From positions 310,001 through 374,000 of the forward strand of contig NZ_LT635475.1 in the NCBI RefSeq assembly GCF_900120165.1: 64,000 bases of DNA, given 5' to 3'. Every line of letters begins with the position of its first letter. The stretch's first letter is position 1. The position numbers and the translations under genes were made by a program. The stretch comes from Ezakiella massiliensis. Its GTDB lineage: Bacteria; Bacillota; Clostridia; Tissierellales; Peptoniphilaceae. Shown here piece after piece: positions 43,853 through 53,314 of the stretch. The notes beneath the pieces are model-generated. The model saw nothing but the letters and a program-made list of their open reading frames with translations, ran no database searches and was not told where the DNA came from.

Positions 43853-45916
43853 TTATTTTTCTCTTTTTTCTGTGTATTCACAATTTGTACATTTGATTTG
43901 TTTGTACTTGGAGTAATTTTTTTCTGTCAGCATGCCTCCGCACTCTGGACATTTTTCTTTTATAGGCAAGTCGTAGGTTGCAAAGTCGCAATCTGGATAT
44001 TTATTGCAACCGTAGAAAACCCTTCCATACTTGCTTTTTTTCTTGACTATTTCTCCATCCTTACACTTAGGACACTTTACTCCAACCTTTTCTTCTATGC
44101 TCATTGTGTTTTTGCACTCAGGAAAGCCTGGGCAAGCCAAGAACTTGCCGTACTTGCTATATTTATAAACCATCATACGGCCACACTTGTCGCACTTTAC
44201 ATCTGAGACTTCGTCTTCGATCTTGACTTCTTCTATATTTTTGTTTGCTTTTTCAACATCTTTTTCGAAGGTCTTATAAAAATCTTTTAAAACTTTCTGC
44301 CAAGCTAGGTCTCCATCACTAACATCGTCCAGGACCTCTTCCATCTCTGCTGTAAATTTAACATTGATAACAGATGGGAAATTTTTCTTTAATATTTCAT
44401 TTACTATTTCCCCTAATTCTGTTGGGACTATAGTTTTTTTATCGAATTTTATATAAACTCTATTGACCAATGTTGAAATTGTAGGTGCGTATGTGCTCGG
44501 CCTGCCAATCCCTTCATCTTCAAGGGTCTTTATCAAGCTTGCTTCTGTAAATCTTGCAGGCGGTTTGGTGAAATTTTGTTCTGGAATGATTTTATTTGGA
44601 TTTACCTTTGAACCAATTTTAAATTTATCAAAATCAACTTCTTTAAAGCCAGACTCTATTCCATTAACGCGCATATAACCGTCAAATATAATGGCCTCTG
44701 CTTCTGTCTTGAATAAATAAATTCCATTTTCTAAATCAATGGTCTTCTTTAAAATTTTAGCACTTGCCATCTGCGAGCTTACAAACCTATTCCATATCAA
44801 AGAATATAATTTGTATTCATCGGCAGATAAATATTCCTTAATAGATTGTGGAGTCCTGTTTACATCTGTAGGTCTAATAGCTTCGTGAGCATCTTGAGTC
44901 CCCTTCTTTTTATTGTGATAGTGCTTAGGTCCAGAATAATATTCCTTGCCAAAACTTTTATTAATAAATTTACCAGCTTCGCTAATAGCTTCTTCACTTA
45001 AACGGTAAGAGTCTGTTCTCATGTAAGTGATAAGCCCTACTTCTGAGCCTGCACCAACTTTCTTACCTTCATATAGCCTTTGGGCAATTTGCATGGTCTT
45101 AGATGATTTAAATCCTAAGCGCCTATTGGCATCTTGTTGCAATAAGGAAGTGGTAAATGGTGGAAATGGATTTTTTGATCTCTTTGTTTCTTTGTTGGCA
45201 ACTACAATATAATCGTTTTTCTTTAGATCTTCGATTATCTTGTCGCTAGCCTTCTTATTTGGAATTTCAATTTTCTTATATGAACTTCTGTCTTTAAATT
45301 GCTTTAGATCAAAAATTATCTCATCAGCCTTGTCTTTAAAAAGAGCCTTTATAGTCCAGTATTCATCTGGCTTGAAATTTCTAATCTCTTCTTCTCTATC
45401 GCATATAAGCATAAGGGCAACTGATTGAACTCTACCGGCACTGAGTTTTCCCTTTACCTTTTTCCAAAGTACTGGGGAAAGATTATAGCCAACAACCCTG
45501 TCCAAGACTCTCCTAGCTTGTTGAGAGTCCACCAAATTTTCATCAATAGTCCTAGGGTCTTCCATTGCTTTTAAAATAGATTTTTTGGTTATTTCATTAA
45601 ATTCAATACGATTTTTTTCTCCTTCAAGGCCCAAAAGATATGCGACATGCCAAGCTATCGCTTCTCCTTCTCTATCATTATCTGTTGCGATATAAACTTT
45701 ATCAGCTTTTTTGGCTGCGCTTTTAATTTCATTTATAACAGGTGCCTTGCCCCTAATATTTATATATTCGGGTTCGAATGTTTCAAGGTCAACGCCCAGT
45801 CTTGATTTTGGTAAATCTCTTACGTGTCCCTTGGTGGCTAAGACCTTGTTATTTTTTCCTAAAAATCTTGAAATTGTCCTGGCCTTGGTAGGAGATTCTA
45901 CAATAATTAAATTCAA
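43853..45916 (-). CDS. topA: DNA topoisomerase I
   Basis: Type IA topoisomerase that relaxes negative supercoils, 687 aa. The N-terminal TOPRIM domain starts LIIVESPTKARTISRFLG and has the DNDREGEAIAWH metal motif near 78-89. The catalytic tyrosine is in GLITYMRTDS near 300. The C-terminus carries three four-cysteine zinc ribbons (CDKCGRMM, CPKCKDGE and CPECGGML types), matching the Firmicutes enzyme. Last gene of the ylqF-to-topA operon, next to dprA as in many Firmicutes. Confidence 0.98.
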   Translation of the reverse strand: MNLIIVESPTKARTISRFLGKNNKVLATKGHVRDLPKSRLGVDLETFEPEYINIRGKAPVINEIKSAAKKADKVYIATDNDREGEAIAWHVAYLLGLEGEKNRIEFNEITKKSILKAMEDPRTIDENLVDSQQARRVLDRVVGYNLSPVLWKKVKGKLSAGRVQSVALMLICDREEEIRNFKPDEYWTIKALFKDKADEIIFDLKQFKDRSSYKKIEIPNKKASDKIIEDLKKNDYIVVANKETKRSKNPFPPFTTSLLQQDANRRLGFKSSKTMQIAQRLYEGKKVGAGSEVGLITYMRTDSYRLSEEAISEAGKFINKSFGKEYYSGPKHYHNKKKGTQDAHEAIRPTDVNRTPQSIKEYLSADEYKLYSLIWNRFVSSQMASAKILKKTIDLENGIYLFKTEAEAIIFDGYMRVNGIESGFKEVDFDKFKIGSKVNPNKIIPEQNFTKPPARFTEASLIKTLEDEGIGRPSTYAPTISTLVNRVYIKFDKKTIVPTELGEIVNEILKKNFPSVINVKFTAEMEEVLDDVSDGDLAWQKVLKDFYKTFEKDVEKANKNIEEVKIEDEVSDVKCDKCGRMMVYKYSKYGKFLACPGFPECKNTMSIEEKVGVKCPKCKDGEIVKKKSKYGRVFYGCNKYPDCDFATYDLPIKEKCPECGGMLTEKNYSKYKQIKCTNCEYTEKREK

Positions 45917-45930
45917 AATAAACTTCCTTT

Positions 45931-47031
45931 CTAAAGTTTTAACATATATTTTCCAGCAGCTGTGCTCTTTACAATATCGAGTAATTCAAGTTTGGTTATA
46001 AGCATCTGCGTGGTTTGAACATCAAGTTCAGTCTTATCCATAATTTCATCCATAGAAAATTCTCCCAATTGGAGGATGTCAACTATGGATTTTTCTTGGT
46101 CAGATAAGTCCAAATTATCTGTTGAAACTTCTTTTGATTTATAGTCGTCAGTAAATTCTTCAAATTCACGAACTTCATTATATATATCTTGAGGCGAAAT
46201 TACAAGTTTTGCTCCATCTTGAATTAATTTATTAGCTCCCCTCGAGTAAACACTGTTTATATTTCCAGGAATTGCAAACACATCTCTGCCTTGTTCTCCA
46301 GCTATTCCCGCGGTTATTAGTGATCCGCTTTTCTCCTTAGCTTCTACAACTAAAACGCCGAGGCCTAGTCCACTAACTATACGATTTCTCCGTGGAAAAT
46401 TATATGGAGCCCCCTTTGTGTTTGCGGGAAACTCGCTTATTACGGCTCCGTTTTGAGAAATTTCATGGTAGAGTTTTTCATTTCTCTTTGGATAAATAAC
46501 ATTTAAACCCGTACCTAAGACAGCAATCGTTCTACCACCGACTTCTAAAGCTGCTTTATGGGCAACTGTATCAGCCCCGTTTGCCATGCCAGAAACAATT
46601 GTAATACAATTTTGGACTAGGTCACTTGCAATATACCTGCAACTCTCTTTGCCGTATTCAGTAATCTTTCGGCTGCCGACAATAGAAAATGCAAGCTCAT
46701 CTTGAGGAAGAATTTCACCTTTTACATACAAAACTGCAGGTGCATCATCTACATTGCTAAGTCTTTTGGGATATTCATCATCAAAAATTGTAATAATATG
46801 GGCACCAAAATTCTCGTATTCTTTAAAAATCTTTTTTATTTTATCCTCGTCTCTAGAAGACATTATAAAATCAATCTTTTCCTCACTTAAGATAGCAGAA
46901 TTCTCTATTTCTTTTCTATCGCAGGAAAAAATTTCCTTAATATCCCCAAAATATTCAATTAACTTTAATATTTGCTTGTTTTGGACAAATAAATAATTTA
47001 ACCAAACAAGTGCTTCTCTGTTATTAATCAT
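45931..47031 (-). CDS. dprA: DNA-processing protein DprA
   Basis: Loads RecA on incoming single-stranded DNA during transformation, 366 aa. The Rossmann-like core has SIVGSRKITEYG near 114-125, SGMANGADTVAHKAAL near 147-162 and VLGTGLNVIYPKRN near 171-184. N-terminal helices resemble a SAM-type domain and the C-terminal winged helix (about 300-366) is present. Its order with comM and topA is the common one. Presence of dprA and comM suggests transformation capacity or general recombination roles. Confidence 0.96.
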   Translation of the reverse strand: MINNREALVWLNYLFVQNKQILKLIEYFGDIKEIFSCDRKEIENSAILSEEKIDFIMSSRDEDKIKKIFKEYENFGAHIITIFDDEYPKRLSNVDDAPAVLYVKGEILPQDELAFSIVGSRKITEYGKESCRYIASDLVQNCITIVSGMANGADTVAHKAALEVGGRTIAVLGTGLNVIYPKRNEKLYHEISQNGAVISEFPANTKGAPYNFPRRNRIVSGLGLGVLVVEAKEKSGSLITAGIAGEQGRDVFAIPGNINSVYSRGANKLIQDGAKLVISPQDIYNEVREFEEFTDDYKSKEVSTDNLDLSDQEKSIVDILQLGEFSMDEIMDKTELDVQTTQMLITKLELLDIVKSTAAGKYMLKL

Positions 47032-47033
47032 AT

Positions 47034-48560
47034 CTAAAAATACTTTGAATCAAAGGACCTATATCTCAAGGCCTCTAGCAAGTGTTCGTCTTTTATATTT
47101 TCTGAAGAGTCTAGATCTGCAATTGTCCTAGCCAATTTTAATATTTTATTATAGGCTCTAGCAGAGAAAGAATATTTCCTGTAAGCCATATCTAAAATCT
47201 TTTCAGAACTGTCCGTCAAGTGGATGTATTCATGTAAGTGTTTGCCAGAAAGCTGTGAATTGTTGGTGATATTTATATCCTTGTACCTTTCGATTTGCAA
47301 GTTTCTTGCATTATTAACCCTCTGGCGTATGTTCTTAGACTTTTCGCCTTCAGCTTTCCCCTTCAAATCATCATAGTTTACAGCAGAAACCTCAATATGC
47401 ATATCAATCCTATCCAGAAGTGGATTCGAAATTTTTCCAAGATACCTGTCGATTTGATTTTGCGTACATGTGCACTCATGATTAGGGTCGCCGTAGTAAC
47501 CACAAGGACAAGGGTTCATAGACGCAACAAACATAAAATTTGCAGGATAAGTTATTTGTGCATTTACACGCGAGATATTTACAACCCCATCTTCCAAAGG
47601 TTGCCTCAACACTTCAAGTGTACTGCGATTAAATTCAGGCAGCTCATCTAAGAACAAAACGCCGTTGTGGGCAAGACTAACCTCACCTGGTTTAGGTATC
47701 CTGCCACCGCCGACCACGGCAACAGAACTTGAACTGTGATGTGGCGACCTAAAGGGTCTGGTTCTTATTAAGCCATCATCGGTTGTAAGTCCTGCAACTG
47801 AATAAATTTTTGTTACTTCTATGGCCTCTTCTTCAGTCATATCTGGTAGTATAGTTGGAAGTCTACGTGCTGCCATTGTTTTTCCAGCTCCTGGAGGACC
47901 AATAATTAAAATATTATGGTTTCCTGCAGCTGCAATTTCAAGAGCCCTCTTTAAGGTCTCTTGAGATTTTATTTCAGAAAAATCAACGTCGTAGTGAACT
48001 TCTTTGTTGATATTTGTATCTGATTTAAATGGTTTGAACTCTCTTTCATTATTTAAAAAGGCAAATACATCTCTTATATATTCAAAAGCGTAAACATCAA
48101 CATCTTTTAAAATAGAACACTCTTTTCTATTGGCAAAGGGCACAACAAATTTACGGTAACCCAAGTCCCTCATAGAAATTACCATAGGTAATACGCCTTC
48201 AACTGCATTTAATTTACCTTCTAAGCTAAGTTCTCCAATAAAAATGTAAGGGTCTGAACTTCCCTCTACCAAATTTCCATTAGCAGTTAATACAGCAACT
48301 GCAATTGCGAGGTCAGTATGTGAGCCTTCTTTTTTTATGCTTGCAGGTGCAAGGTTAATTGTAATTCTTTTATCCAAAGGAAATCTGATTCCAGAATTTA
48401 TTACAGCCCTTGTTACACGCTCTTTCGATTCTCTAATTGCAGCATCAGGTAGACCAACTATATTAAAAGCAGCTTGTCCACCCCCAGATACGTCGCATTC
48501 AACTTCTATCATGCTTCCTATAAGTCCTGTAAGTGCAGCACTTTTTACGCTTGAATACAT
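47034..48560 (-). CDS. comM: YifB/ComM-family Mg-chelatase-like AAA+ ATPase
   Basis: A 508-aa branch-migration-type helicase: N-terminal LonP/S5-like domain (about 1-170, with ASIKKEGSHTDLAIA), AAA+ core with Walker A IIGPPGAGKT near 218-227, Walker B VLFLDELPEF near 299-308, and a four-cysteine patch (CPCGYYGDPNHECTC) typical of YifB. ComM in Vibrio and Haemophilus aids integration of transforming DNA. Lies two bases upstream of dprA, in a shared operon. Confidence 0.94.
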   Translation of the reverse strand: MYSSVKSAALTGLIGSMIEVECDVSGGGQAAFNIVGLPDAAIRESKERVTRAVINSGIRFPLDKRITINLAPASIKKEGSHTDLAIAVAVLTANGNLVEGSSDPYIFIGELSLEGKLNAVEGVLPMVISMRDLGYRKFVVPFANRKECSILKDVDVYAFEYIRDVFAFLNNEREFKPFKSDTNINKEVHYDVDFSEIKSQETLKRALEIAAAGNHNILIIGPPGAGKTMAARRLPTILPDMTEEEAIEVTKIYSVAGLTTDDGLIRTRPFRSPHHSSSSVAVVGGGRIPKPGEVSLAHNGVLFLDELPEFNRSTLEVLRQPLEDGVVNISRVNAQITYPANFMFVASMNPCPCGYYGDPNHECTCTQNQIDRYLGKISNPLLDRIDMHIEVSAVNYDDLKGKAEGEKSKNIRQRVNNARNLQIERYKDINITNNSQLSGKHLHEYIHLTDSSEKILDMAYRKYSFSARAYNKILKLARTIADLDSSENIKDEHLLEALRYRSFDSKYF

Positions 48561-48571
48561 ATCTCCTCCTA

Positions 48572-49333
48572 TTAATTGTTTTTTATTATTTTCTTAAGTA
48601 AGTATCTATCCTTGCCAACAGTTTTTTTGCCATATTCAATAGCGCCAGTCGGACACTTGGAAATGCAGGCAGCACAGTGGGTGCAATTGCCATTCCAGCG
48701 AGGATATCCATCGACATAATCTATATTGTTTAAAACGCATACTTGTGAACACCGACCGCATTTTATACATTTTTCTGTATAATAAAATTTCTTATCCTTA
48801 ACCATAAACTTAAAGAAAAAACTATTTACTGTTCCAGATATAAAACGGTCAATTAAATTTATCTTATCTTTTTTAAATTGCTTTTTATTATTAATAATAT
48901 CTGCGATTTTTCTTAATTCTTTGTTAGCATCTAAAACTATATTATAATTTGTTTTTTCATCATCAAGATTAAATAGCATTATATAATTTTCAGGCATTTT
49001 AATACCATAAAGACCCATAAAGTTTAAGCCCCATGAGCTCACATCTTCTTTTATATATTTGTAGGCATTACCAAATGATGATCCATAGTTAAGGATGACA
49101 TACATATCTTTGCTGCCTGTAAACTCGCATTTGTTTAAGTATTCTGTTATAAACCTTGGCACTCGCCAAGAATATGTAGGTGTAAGCAAAACAAAGGCTT
49201 TATCTGATTTAAATACTTCTTTTTGATTGCTTTTTATATAAGAAAAAAGATCCACAGCTCTATCATCTATTTCTTTCGCAAGTGATACTGCTAAGTACTC
49301 ACTGTTTCCAGTTCCCGAAAAATATAATATCAT
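48572..49333 (-). CDS. EFR1-family flavodoxin/ferredoxin fusion
   Basis: A 253-aa redox protein: N-terminal flavodoxin-like domain with the phosphate loop FSGTGNSEYLA (5-15), and a C-terminal pair of 4Fe-4S motifs (CIKCGRCSQVC near 189-199, CTHCAACISKCP near 217-228). This layout is the EFR1 family, common in anaerobic Firmicutes and without a settled function. It is embedded among DNA genes (yraN, comM), which gives no hint of its redox partner. AAGGAG precedes the ATG. Confidence 0.9.
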   Translation of the reverse strand: MILYFSGTGNSEYLAVSLAKEIDDRAVDLFSYIKSNQKEVFKSDKAFVLLTPTYSWRVPRFITEYLNKCEFTGSKDMYVILNYGSSFGNAYKYIKEDVSSWGLNFMGLYGIKMPENYIMLFNLDDEKTNYNIVLDANKELRKIADIINNKKQFKKDKINLIDRFISGTVNSFFFKFMVKDKKFYYTEKCIKCGRCSQVCVLNNIDYVDGYPRWNGNCTHCAACISKCPTGAIEYGKKTVGKDRYLLKKIIKNN

Positions 49334-49360
49334 TCTTGTCTCCTTATCTGCTATTTAAAA

Positions 49361-49726
49361 CTAAAATTCTGATATTTGAAAAGCGTTTTCTATATGATTA
49401 ATATACTTTTCCTCAAATATTATTTCTATTATATCATATCTCCTTCTTAATTTATACCAATTTTTCTCAGCAACAAAAATATTGGCTGTTTTATCTATTT
49501 TATGCCTCTTTATATCATTTACAGCATCCTGAGGTAGGCCAAATCTCCTATTTTTTCTAGCCTTTACTTCGACAAAAACAAGCACTCCTTTATCCATTGC
49601 GATTATATCAATTTCTCCCTGCTTGTTTCTGTAATTTCTTTCAAGTATATAGTAGTTTTTCTCTTGCAAATACTTACAGGCCATGTCTTCCCCAAGATTT
49701 CCTACTATCTTATTATCTGCCTTCAT
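49361..49726 (-). CDS. YraN family (UPF0102) endonuclease-like protein
   Basis: A 121-aa protein with the restriction-endonuclease-like core: GNLGEDMACKYLQ near 8-20, the catalytic-type GEIDIIA near 37-43, and VFVEVKARKNRRFG near 50-63 (E-x-K). YraN proteins sit beside rnhB and comM/dprA in many bacteria; a nuclease role is suspected but unproven. Its start overlaps the rnhB end by 14 bases. Confidence 0.92.
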   Translation of the reverse strand: MKADNKIVGNLGEDMACKYLQEKNYYILERNYRNKQGEIDIIAMDKGVLVFVEVKARKNRRFGLPQDAVNDIKRHKIDKTANIFVAEKNWYKLRRRYDIIEIIFEEKYINHIENAFQISEF

Positions 49727-50303
49727 ATTTTTTTAAAAAACTCCTTCTATGCAAGTCAGTTATGCCTTCTTGGTCTAAGCCTAAGTAGTGGTTTTTGGTT
49801 CCGTACCCTTTGTTATTTTTTAAATCATATCCTGGATATATTTTATCCCATCCATAGCATAAGTTATCCCTAGAAACTTTTGCAATAATAGACGCTGCCG
49901 CAACATTATAGCTAATCTCGTCCCCATGATCTATTGAAAGTAAATTATCATGTCCACTGAGCTTAACTGAGTCAATTATTATCAAGTCTGGCTTAAGGAT
50001 TTTACTTGCATTTTTTATAGCCTGATCCATGGCGAGCTTCGTAGCTTCTAAAATATTTACCTTGTCAATTACTTTCTCATCCATATAGCCAAGTCCAATT
50101 GCAAGTGACCTCTTCCAAATTTCATTAAAAAATATCTTACGCTTTTTCTCTGAAAGTTTTTTGGAATCATTTATTCCCATAATAAAAATATTTTTGGGCA
50201 TGATAAGAGCAGCTGCAGCGACCCCACCAAATAGCGGTCCCCTGCCAACTTCATCCACGCCCATTATATATTCTTCATTCCTCGTCTGTTCTACCCAAGT
50301 CAT
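49713..50303 (-). CDS. rnhB: Ribonuclease HII
   Basis: Removes ribonucleotides from RNA-DNA hybrids. A 196-aa protein with the DEDD motif opening GVDEVGRGPLFGG (15-27), DSKKLSEKKR near 46-55, and IIIDSVKL and KVSRD farther on. GGAGAGAGTAA precedes the ATG inside the ylqF end (29-base overlap). Confidence 0.97.
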   Translation of the reverse strand: MTWVEQTRNEEYIMGVDEVGRGPLFGGVAAAALIMPKNIFIMGINDSKKLSEKKRKIFFNEIWKRSLAIGLGYMDEKVIDKVNILEATKLAMDQAIKNASKILKPDLIIIDSVKLSGHDNLLSIDHGDEISYNVAAASIIAKVSRDNLCYGWDKIYPGYDLKNNKGYGTKNHYLGLDQEGITDLHRRSFLKKYEGR

Positions 50304-51129
50304 TTACTCTCTCCAAGGAAATTCTACCCAATTTTCCTGACCTAAAATCTTGCAATAGTATTTGTCCTGCTCTTGAATAATCGATTTCTCCACCACGCAA
50401 AAGCGTGCCACGAGCTCTACCTATATCCTCAAGTATTGCAACCCTATCGGCCTCTTCGTCTACATCATATCTATCTTTTAAAACACCAGGATACAAGTCC
50501 TTTAATATATCTATTAAAATAATTGCAAGCTCTGCAGGATCATCTTCTATATTTTCAATGCCATTTACAAGTTTTAAGTTGTTAACCAAAGTTTTATTTT
50601 TGCGTGAAGTCGAAAGAATACCCGGTGTATCCAAAATCATAAAACCATAGTCTGTCTTTACCCACTGCTGATTTTTTGTAAGCCCTGGTGTGTTTCCAAC
50701 GCGAGCAGATTTTTTCCCTTTTAGTGCATTTAAAAGTGTAGATTTACCCACATTAGGCATGCCAACCACAATCATCTTTAAAGTAAAATCTTCAACTCGG
50801 CCATCTTTTTCTTCTAGCATTTTATTTTTTATGTTGCTTATTTCTTTTAGAATTCTATTAATATCATTTCTATTGGACAAATTAACAGCAAAACTCGTCC
50901 TATCTTCGTTAAATTTATCAACAAATTCTTCGGTTGCCTTTGGATCGGCAAGATCACTCTTACTTAAAAGTAAAAGTCTTCCTTTGTTAGCAAACAATCG
51001 GTCGAAGATTGGATTTAGTGTAGCAACTGGGACTCTGGCATCGACAAGCTCAATAACCATATCTACTAGCTTTAATTTGCTTTCTATTTCTTCTATAGCT
51101 TTTTTCATGTGGCCTGGATACCAACTCAT
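50275..51129 (-). CDS. rbgA: Ribosome biogenesis GTPase YlqF (RbgA)
   Basis: Circularly permuted GTPase needed for late 50S maturation. The 284-aa protein starts MSWYPGHMKKA, shows the G4-like LLSKSDLA near 61-68 before the P-loop GMPNVGKST (near 125-133) and the G3 DTPGIL near 175-180, and has a C-terminal helical ANTAR-like domain. I chose the ATG at 51129 with AAAGGAG upstream; the longer in-frame start lies in the preceding terminator. First gene of the operon ending in topA. Confidence 0.96.
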   Translation of the reverse strand: MSWYPGHMKKAIEEIESKLKLVDMVIELVDARVPVATLNPIFDRLFANKGRLLLLSKSDLADPKATEEFVDKFNEDRTSFAVNLSNRNDINRILKEISNIKNKMLEEKDGRVEDFTLKMIVVGMPNVGKSTLLNALKGKKSARVGNTPGLTKNQQWVKTDYGFMILDTPGILSTSRKNKTLVNNLKLVNGIENIEDDPAELAIILIDILKDLYPGVLKDRYDVDEEADRVAILEDIGRARGTLLRGGEIDYSRAGQILLQDFRSGKLGRISLERVNDLGRTDEE

Positions 51130-51151
51130 AATACTCTCCTTTATTATAAAA

Positions 51152-51173
51152 AAAGGAGCATGCATGCCCCTTT
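51152..51173 (-). terminator. Terminator after rplS
   Basis: Stem AAAGG-x-GCATG / CATGC-x-CCTTT with one mismatch and almost no loop, followed by seven Ts on the minus strand. It lies immediately before the rbgA ribosome site, so rbgA may depend on read-through. Confidence 0.75.
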
Positions 51174-51185
51174 GATTAATTATAC

Positions 51186-51527
51186 TTATTTAACTTCTTT
51201 AACCTTTGCGGCCTTACCTTGACGATCTCTTAAGTAGTAAAGTTTAGCACGACGAACACGGCCTTTTCTTGTAACTACAATTTTGTCAATTCTTGGTGAG
51301 TGAAGTGGGAATGTTCTTTCAACACCTACACCGTATGAAAGTCTTCTAACTGTAAATGTTTCTTGAACAGCGCCTCCTTGGCGTTTAATAACAGTTCCTT
51401 CATAAACTTGAATTCTTTCCCTTGTACCTTCTACGACCTTGTAGTGTACTTGTACTGTATCCCCTACTCTAAAGTTTGGAATATCAGATTTTAATTGTTC
51501 TTTATTTAAAGCTTCTAGTACATTCAT
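51186..51527 (-). CDS. rplS: Large ribosomal subunit protein bL19
   Basis: A 113-aa L19, the usual length: [22 protein letters not shown] near 20-41, [10 protein letters not shown] and a [18 protein letters not shown]-terminus. Follows trmD by one base, the standard order. Confidence 0.98.
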   Translation of the reverse strand: MNVLEALNKEQLKSDIPNFRVGDTVQVHYKVVEGTRERIQVYEGTVIKRQGGAVQETFTVRRLSYGVGVERTFPLHSPRIDKIVVTRKGRVRRAKLYYLRDRQGKAAKVKEVK

Positions 51528-51528
51528 C

Positions 51529-52260
51529 CTAGTTACCTCCTTCCTCTTTTAATAATTTTTTTATATCTTTATTTTCTTTATTATTTTCCATAAATTGTTC
51601 ATACAATTCTGGTCTTTTTTCTTTTGTTAGTCTTAGAGACTCTTTCAAGTTATATAACCTAACTTTCTCATGGTCACCAGATAATAATATATCTGGAACT
51701 TTTTTCCCTTCAAATTCATAGGGTCTTGTGTACTGTGGGTGTTCTAATAAACCATTATAAAAAGATTCAATTTCAAAGCTTGCATCTTCTTTTAATACGC
51801 CAGGTATCAACCTTGTAATACCATCCATAACAACCATAAAAGGAATTTCTCCACCTGTTAGGACATAGTCTCCAACAGATATTTCCATATCAATATAATT
51901 GTCAATTACGCGTTGGTCAACGCCCTCATAATGTCCACAAAGAAAAGTTAAATTTTCTTCTTTTGATAATTCATTTAGTAAATCTTGATCTAACTTCTTT
52001 CCAGCTGGCCCCAGGTAAATTCTCTTGCCTGGATTTTTTATAGAATGCATTGCATCTACGATTGGTTGGCAAGTCATTAACATGCCTAGCCCTCCGCCAT
52101 AAGGATAATCATCAGTTCTCCTATTGGGATCATCGGAGAATTCTCTAATATTAACAGTATTTAACTCTACTCTACCATCTTCTATTGCTCTTTTTATAAT
52201 AGAATAAGATTTCATATTTTCAATAAATTCAGGAAAAGTAGTCAGACAATTTATAACCAT
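51529..52260 (-). CDS. trmD: tRNA (guanine37-N1)-methyltransferase
   Basis: SPOUT methylase that makes m1G37, preventing frameshifts. A 243-aa protein with [12 protein letters not shown] near 52-63, [12 protein letters not shown] near 112-123 and [14 protein letters not shown] near 133-146, which form the trefoil knot binding SAM. Overlaps rimM by ten bases. Confidence 0.98.
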   Translation of the reverse strand: MVINCLTTFPEFIENMKSYSIIKRAIEDGRVELNTVNIREFSDDPNRRTDDYPYGGGLGMLMTCQPIVDAMHSIKNPGKRIYLGPAGKKLDQDLLNELSKEENLTFLCGHYEGVDQRVIDNYIDMEISVGDYVLTGGEIPFMVVMDGITRLIPGVLKEDASFEIESFYNGLLEHPQYTRPYEFEGKKVPDILLSGDHEKVRLYNLKESLRLTKEKRPELYEQFMENNKENKDIKKLLKEEGGN

Positions 52261-52751
52261 GGTATCAAACCCTCTATCGAATTTATTTCAATTTTATTAT
52301 TTTCTATATCAACATTTGAAAAAAATTCTTTTACAAAAGGAATCATAGCCTCATCATCATTGCGAGAAATAACTATTATATCTTGGCTGGTCCCATTGAT
52401 TACATTGGAAACCCTACCAATACATCTGTCGTTTTCATATACATCCAATCCTATTAGATCTCTATGAAAAAACTCTCCATCCTTGAGTTCTGAAAAATCA
52501 GCTTCATCTACATAAATAGAATCACCAACAAGTCTTTCAATTGTGTCTATATCATCTATGCCCTTTAGTTTTAAATATACCGATTGTTTTTTTGTGTATA
52601 CATCAGCTATTTCAAAAGGTTCACTATAGCCAAAGACATAAATTTCTTTAAACTGAAAGAATTCATCTATATCATCAATGTATCTTTCAATTTTAAAGGC
52701 TCCCTTAAGTCCATGGCTCGATGATATTTTTCCAATTTCAACTAGGTTCAC
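52251..52751 (-). CDS. rimM: 16S rRNA processing protein RimM
   Basis: 30S maturation factor binding S19; 166 aa with the N-terminal IGKISSSHGLKGAFKIER barrel and a C-terminal PRC-barrel (about 97-166, HRDLIGLDVYE to LIPWL). The start is a GTG, with GGAG 11 bases upstream in the khpA end. Standard operon position. Confidence 0.95.
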   Translation of the reverse strand: MNLVEIGKISSSHGLKGAFKIERYIDDIDEFFQFKEIYVFGYSEPFEIADVYTKKQSVYLKLKGIDDIDTIERLVGDSIYVDEADFSELKDGEFFHRDLIGLDVYENDRCIGRVSNVINGTSQDIIVISRNDDEAMIPFVKEFFSNVDIENNKIEINSIEGLIPWL

Positions 52752-52987
52752 TAATCAGCAATCTCCAAGTTAACATTCTTTGTAGATTCAAAATTAGCAG
52801 CCTTTAAAATAGTTCTAATACTATTTGCAATTCTGCCCTTTCTACCTATAACCCTTCCCATATCGTCTGGATTAACACGAAGGGTTAAATTGATGGAATT
52901 TTCTGTTTCATCTACATCGATTACAACATCTTCCTTATTAACTACTAAGTTGTCTACCAAGTAGGCAAGTAATTCTTTTGCTTGCAT
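52751..52987 (-). CDS. khpA: KH-domain RNA-binding protein KhpA
   Basis: A 78-aa single KH-domain protein (YlqC). The GxxG loop appears as IGRKGRIANSIRTIL near 47-61. Works as a dimer with KhpB in RNA binding and cell-wall control in Firmicutes. I chose the ATG at 52987 with AGAGG seven bases upstream; a longer reading would run into rpsP. Confidence 0.95.
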   Translation of the reverse strand: MQAKELLAYLVDNLVVNKEDVVIDVDETENSINLTLRVNPDDMGRVIGRKGRIANSIRTILKAANFESTKNVNLEIAD

Positions 52988-52988
52988 C

Positions 52989-53297
52989 TTATACCTCTGT
53001 TTCTTTTTCTTCTTCAGCAACTTCTACTTCTTTTTCAACACCTTTAGATTTAACATCTAAAACATTGTATTGTTTTAATAAGTAGTTAACTGTATCTGTT
53101 GGTTTAGCGCCAACGCCAATCCAGTATTCTGCTCTGTCACCATCGATCTTGCAAACCTTTGGATTGCTTACAGGGTTGTAATATCCAATTTCTTCAATAA
53201 ATCTTCCGTTTCTTGGAGCTCTTGAGTCTGCAACAACTACACGATAGAATGGATTCTTCTTTGATCCCATTCTTCTTAATCTAATTTTTACTGCCAT
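52989..53297 (-). CDS. rpsP: Small ribosomal subunit protein bS16
   Basis: A 102-aa S16: [19 protein letters not shown] start and a [13 protein letters not shown] segment near 58-70. The C-terminal 15-20 residues are Glu/Val-rich, longer than the 80-90 aa of most homologues. GGAGGTG precedes the ATG. Confidence 0.98.
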   Translation of the reverse strand: MAVKIRLRRMGSKKNPFYRVVVADSRAPRNGRFIEEIGYYNPVSNPKVCKIDGDRAEYWIGVGAKPTDTVNYLLKQYNVLDVKSKGVEKEVEVAEEEKETEV

Positions 53298-53314
53298 ATC
53301 CTACACCTCCTTTA

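Noticed and set aside
51130..51186. L19-type leader near rplS
   Set aside because: The hairpin lies after rplS, not before it, and ends in a T run; it is a terminator.
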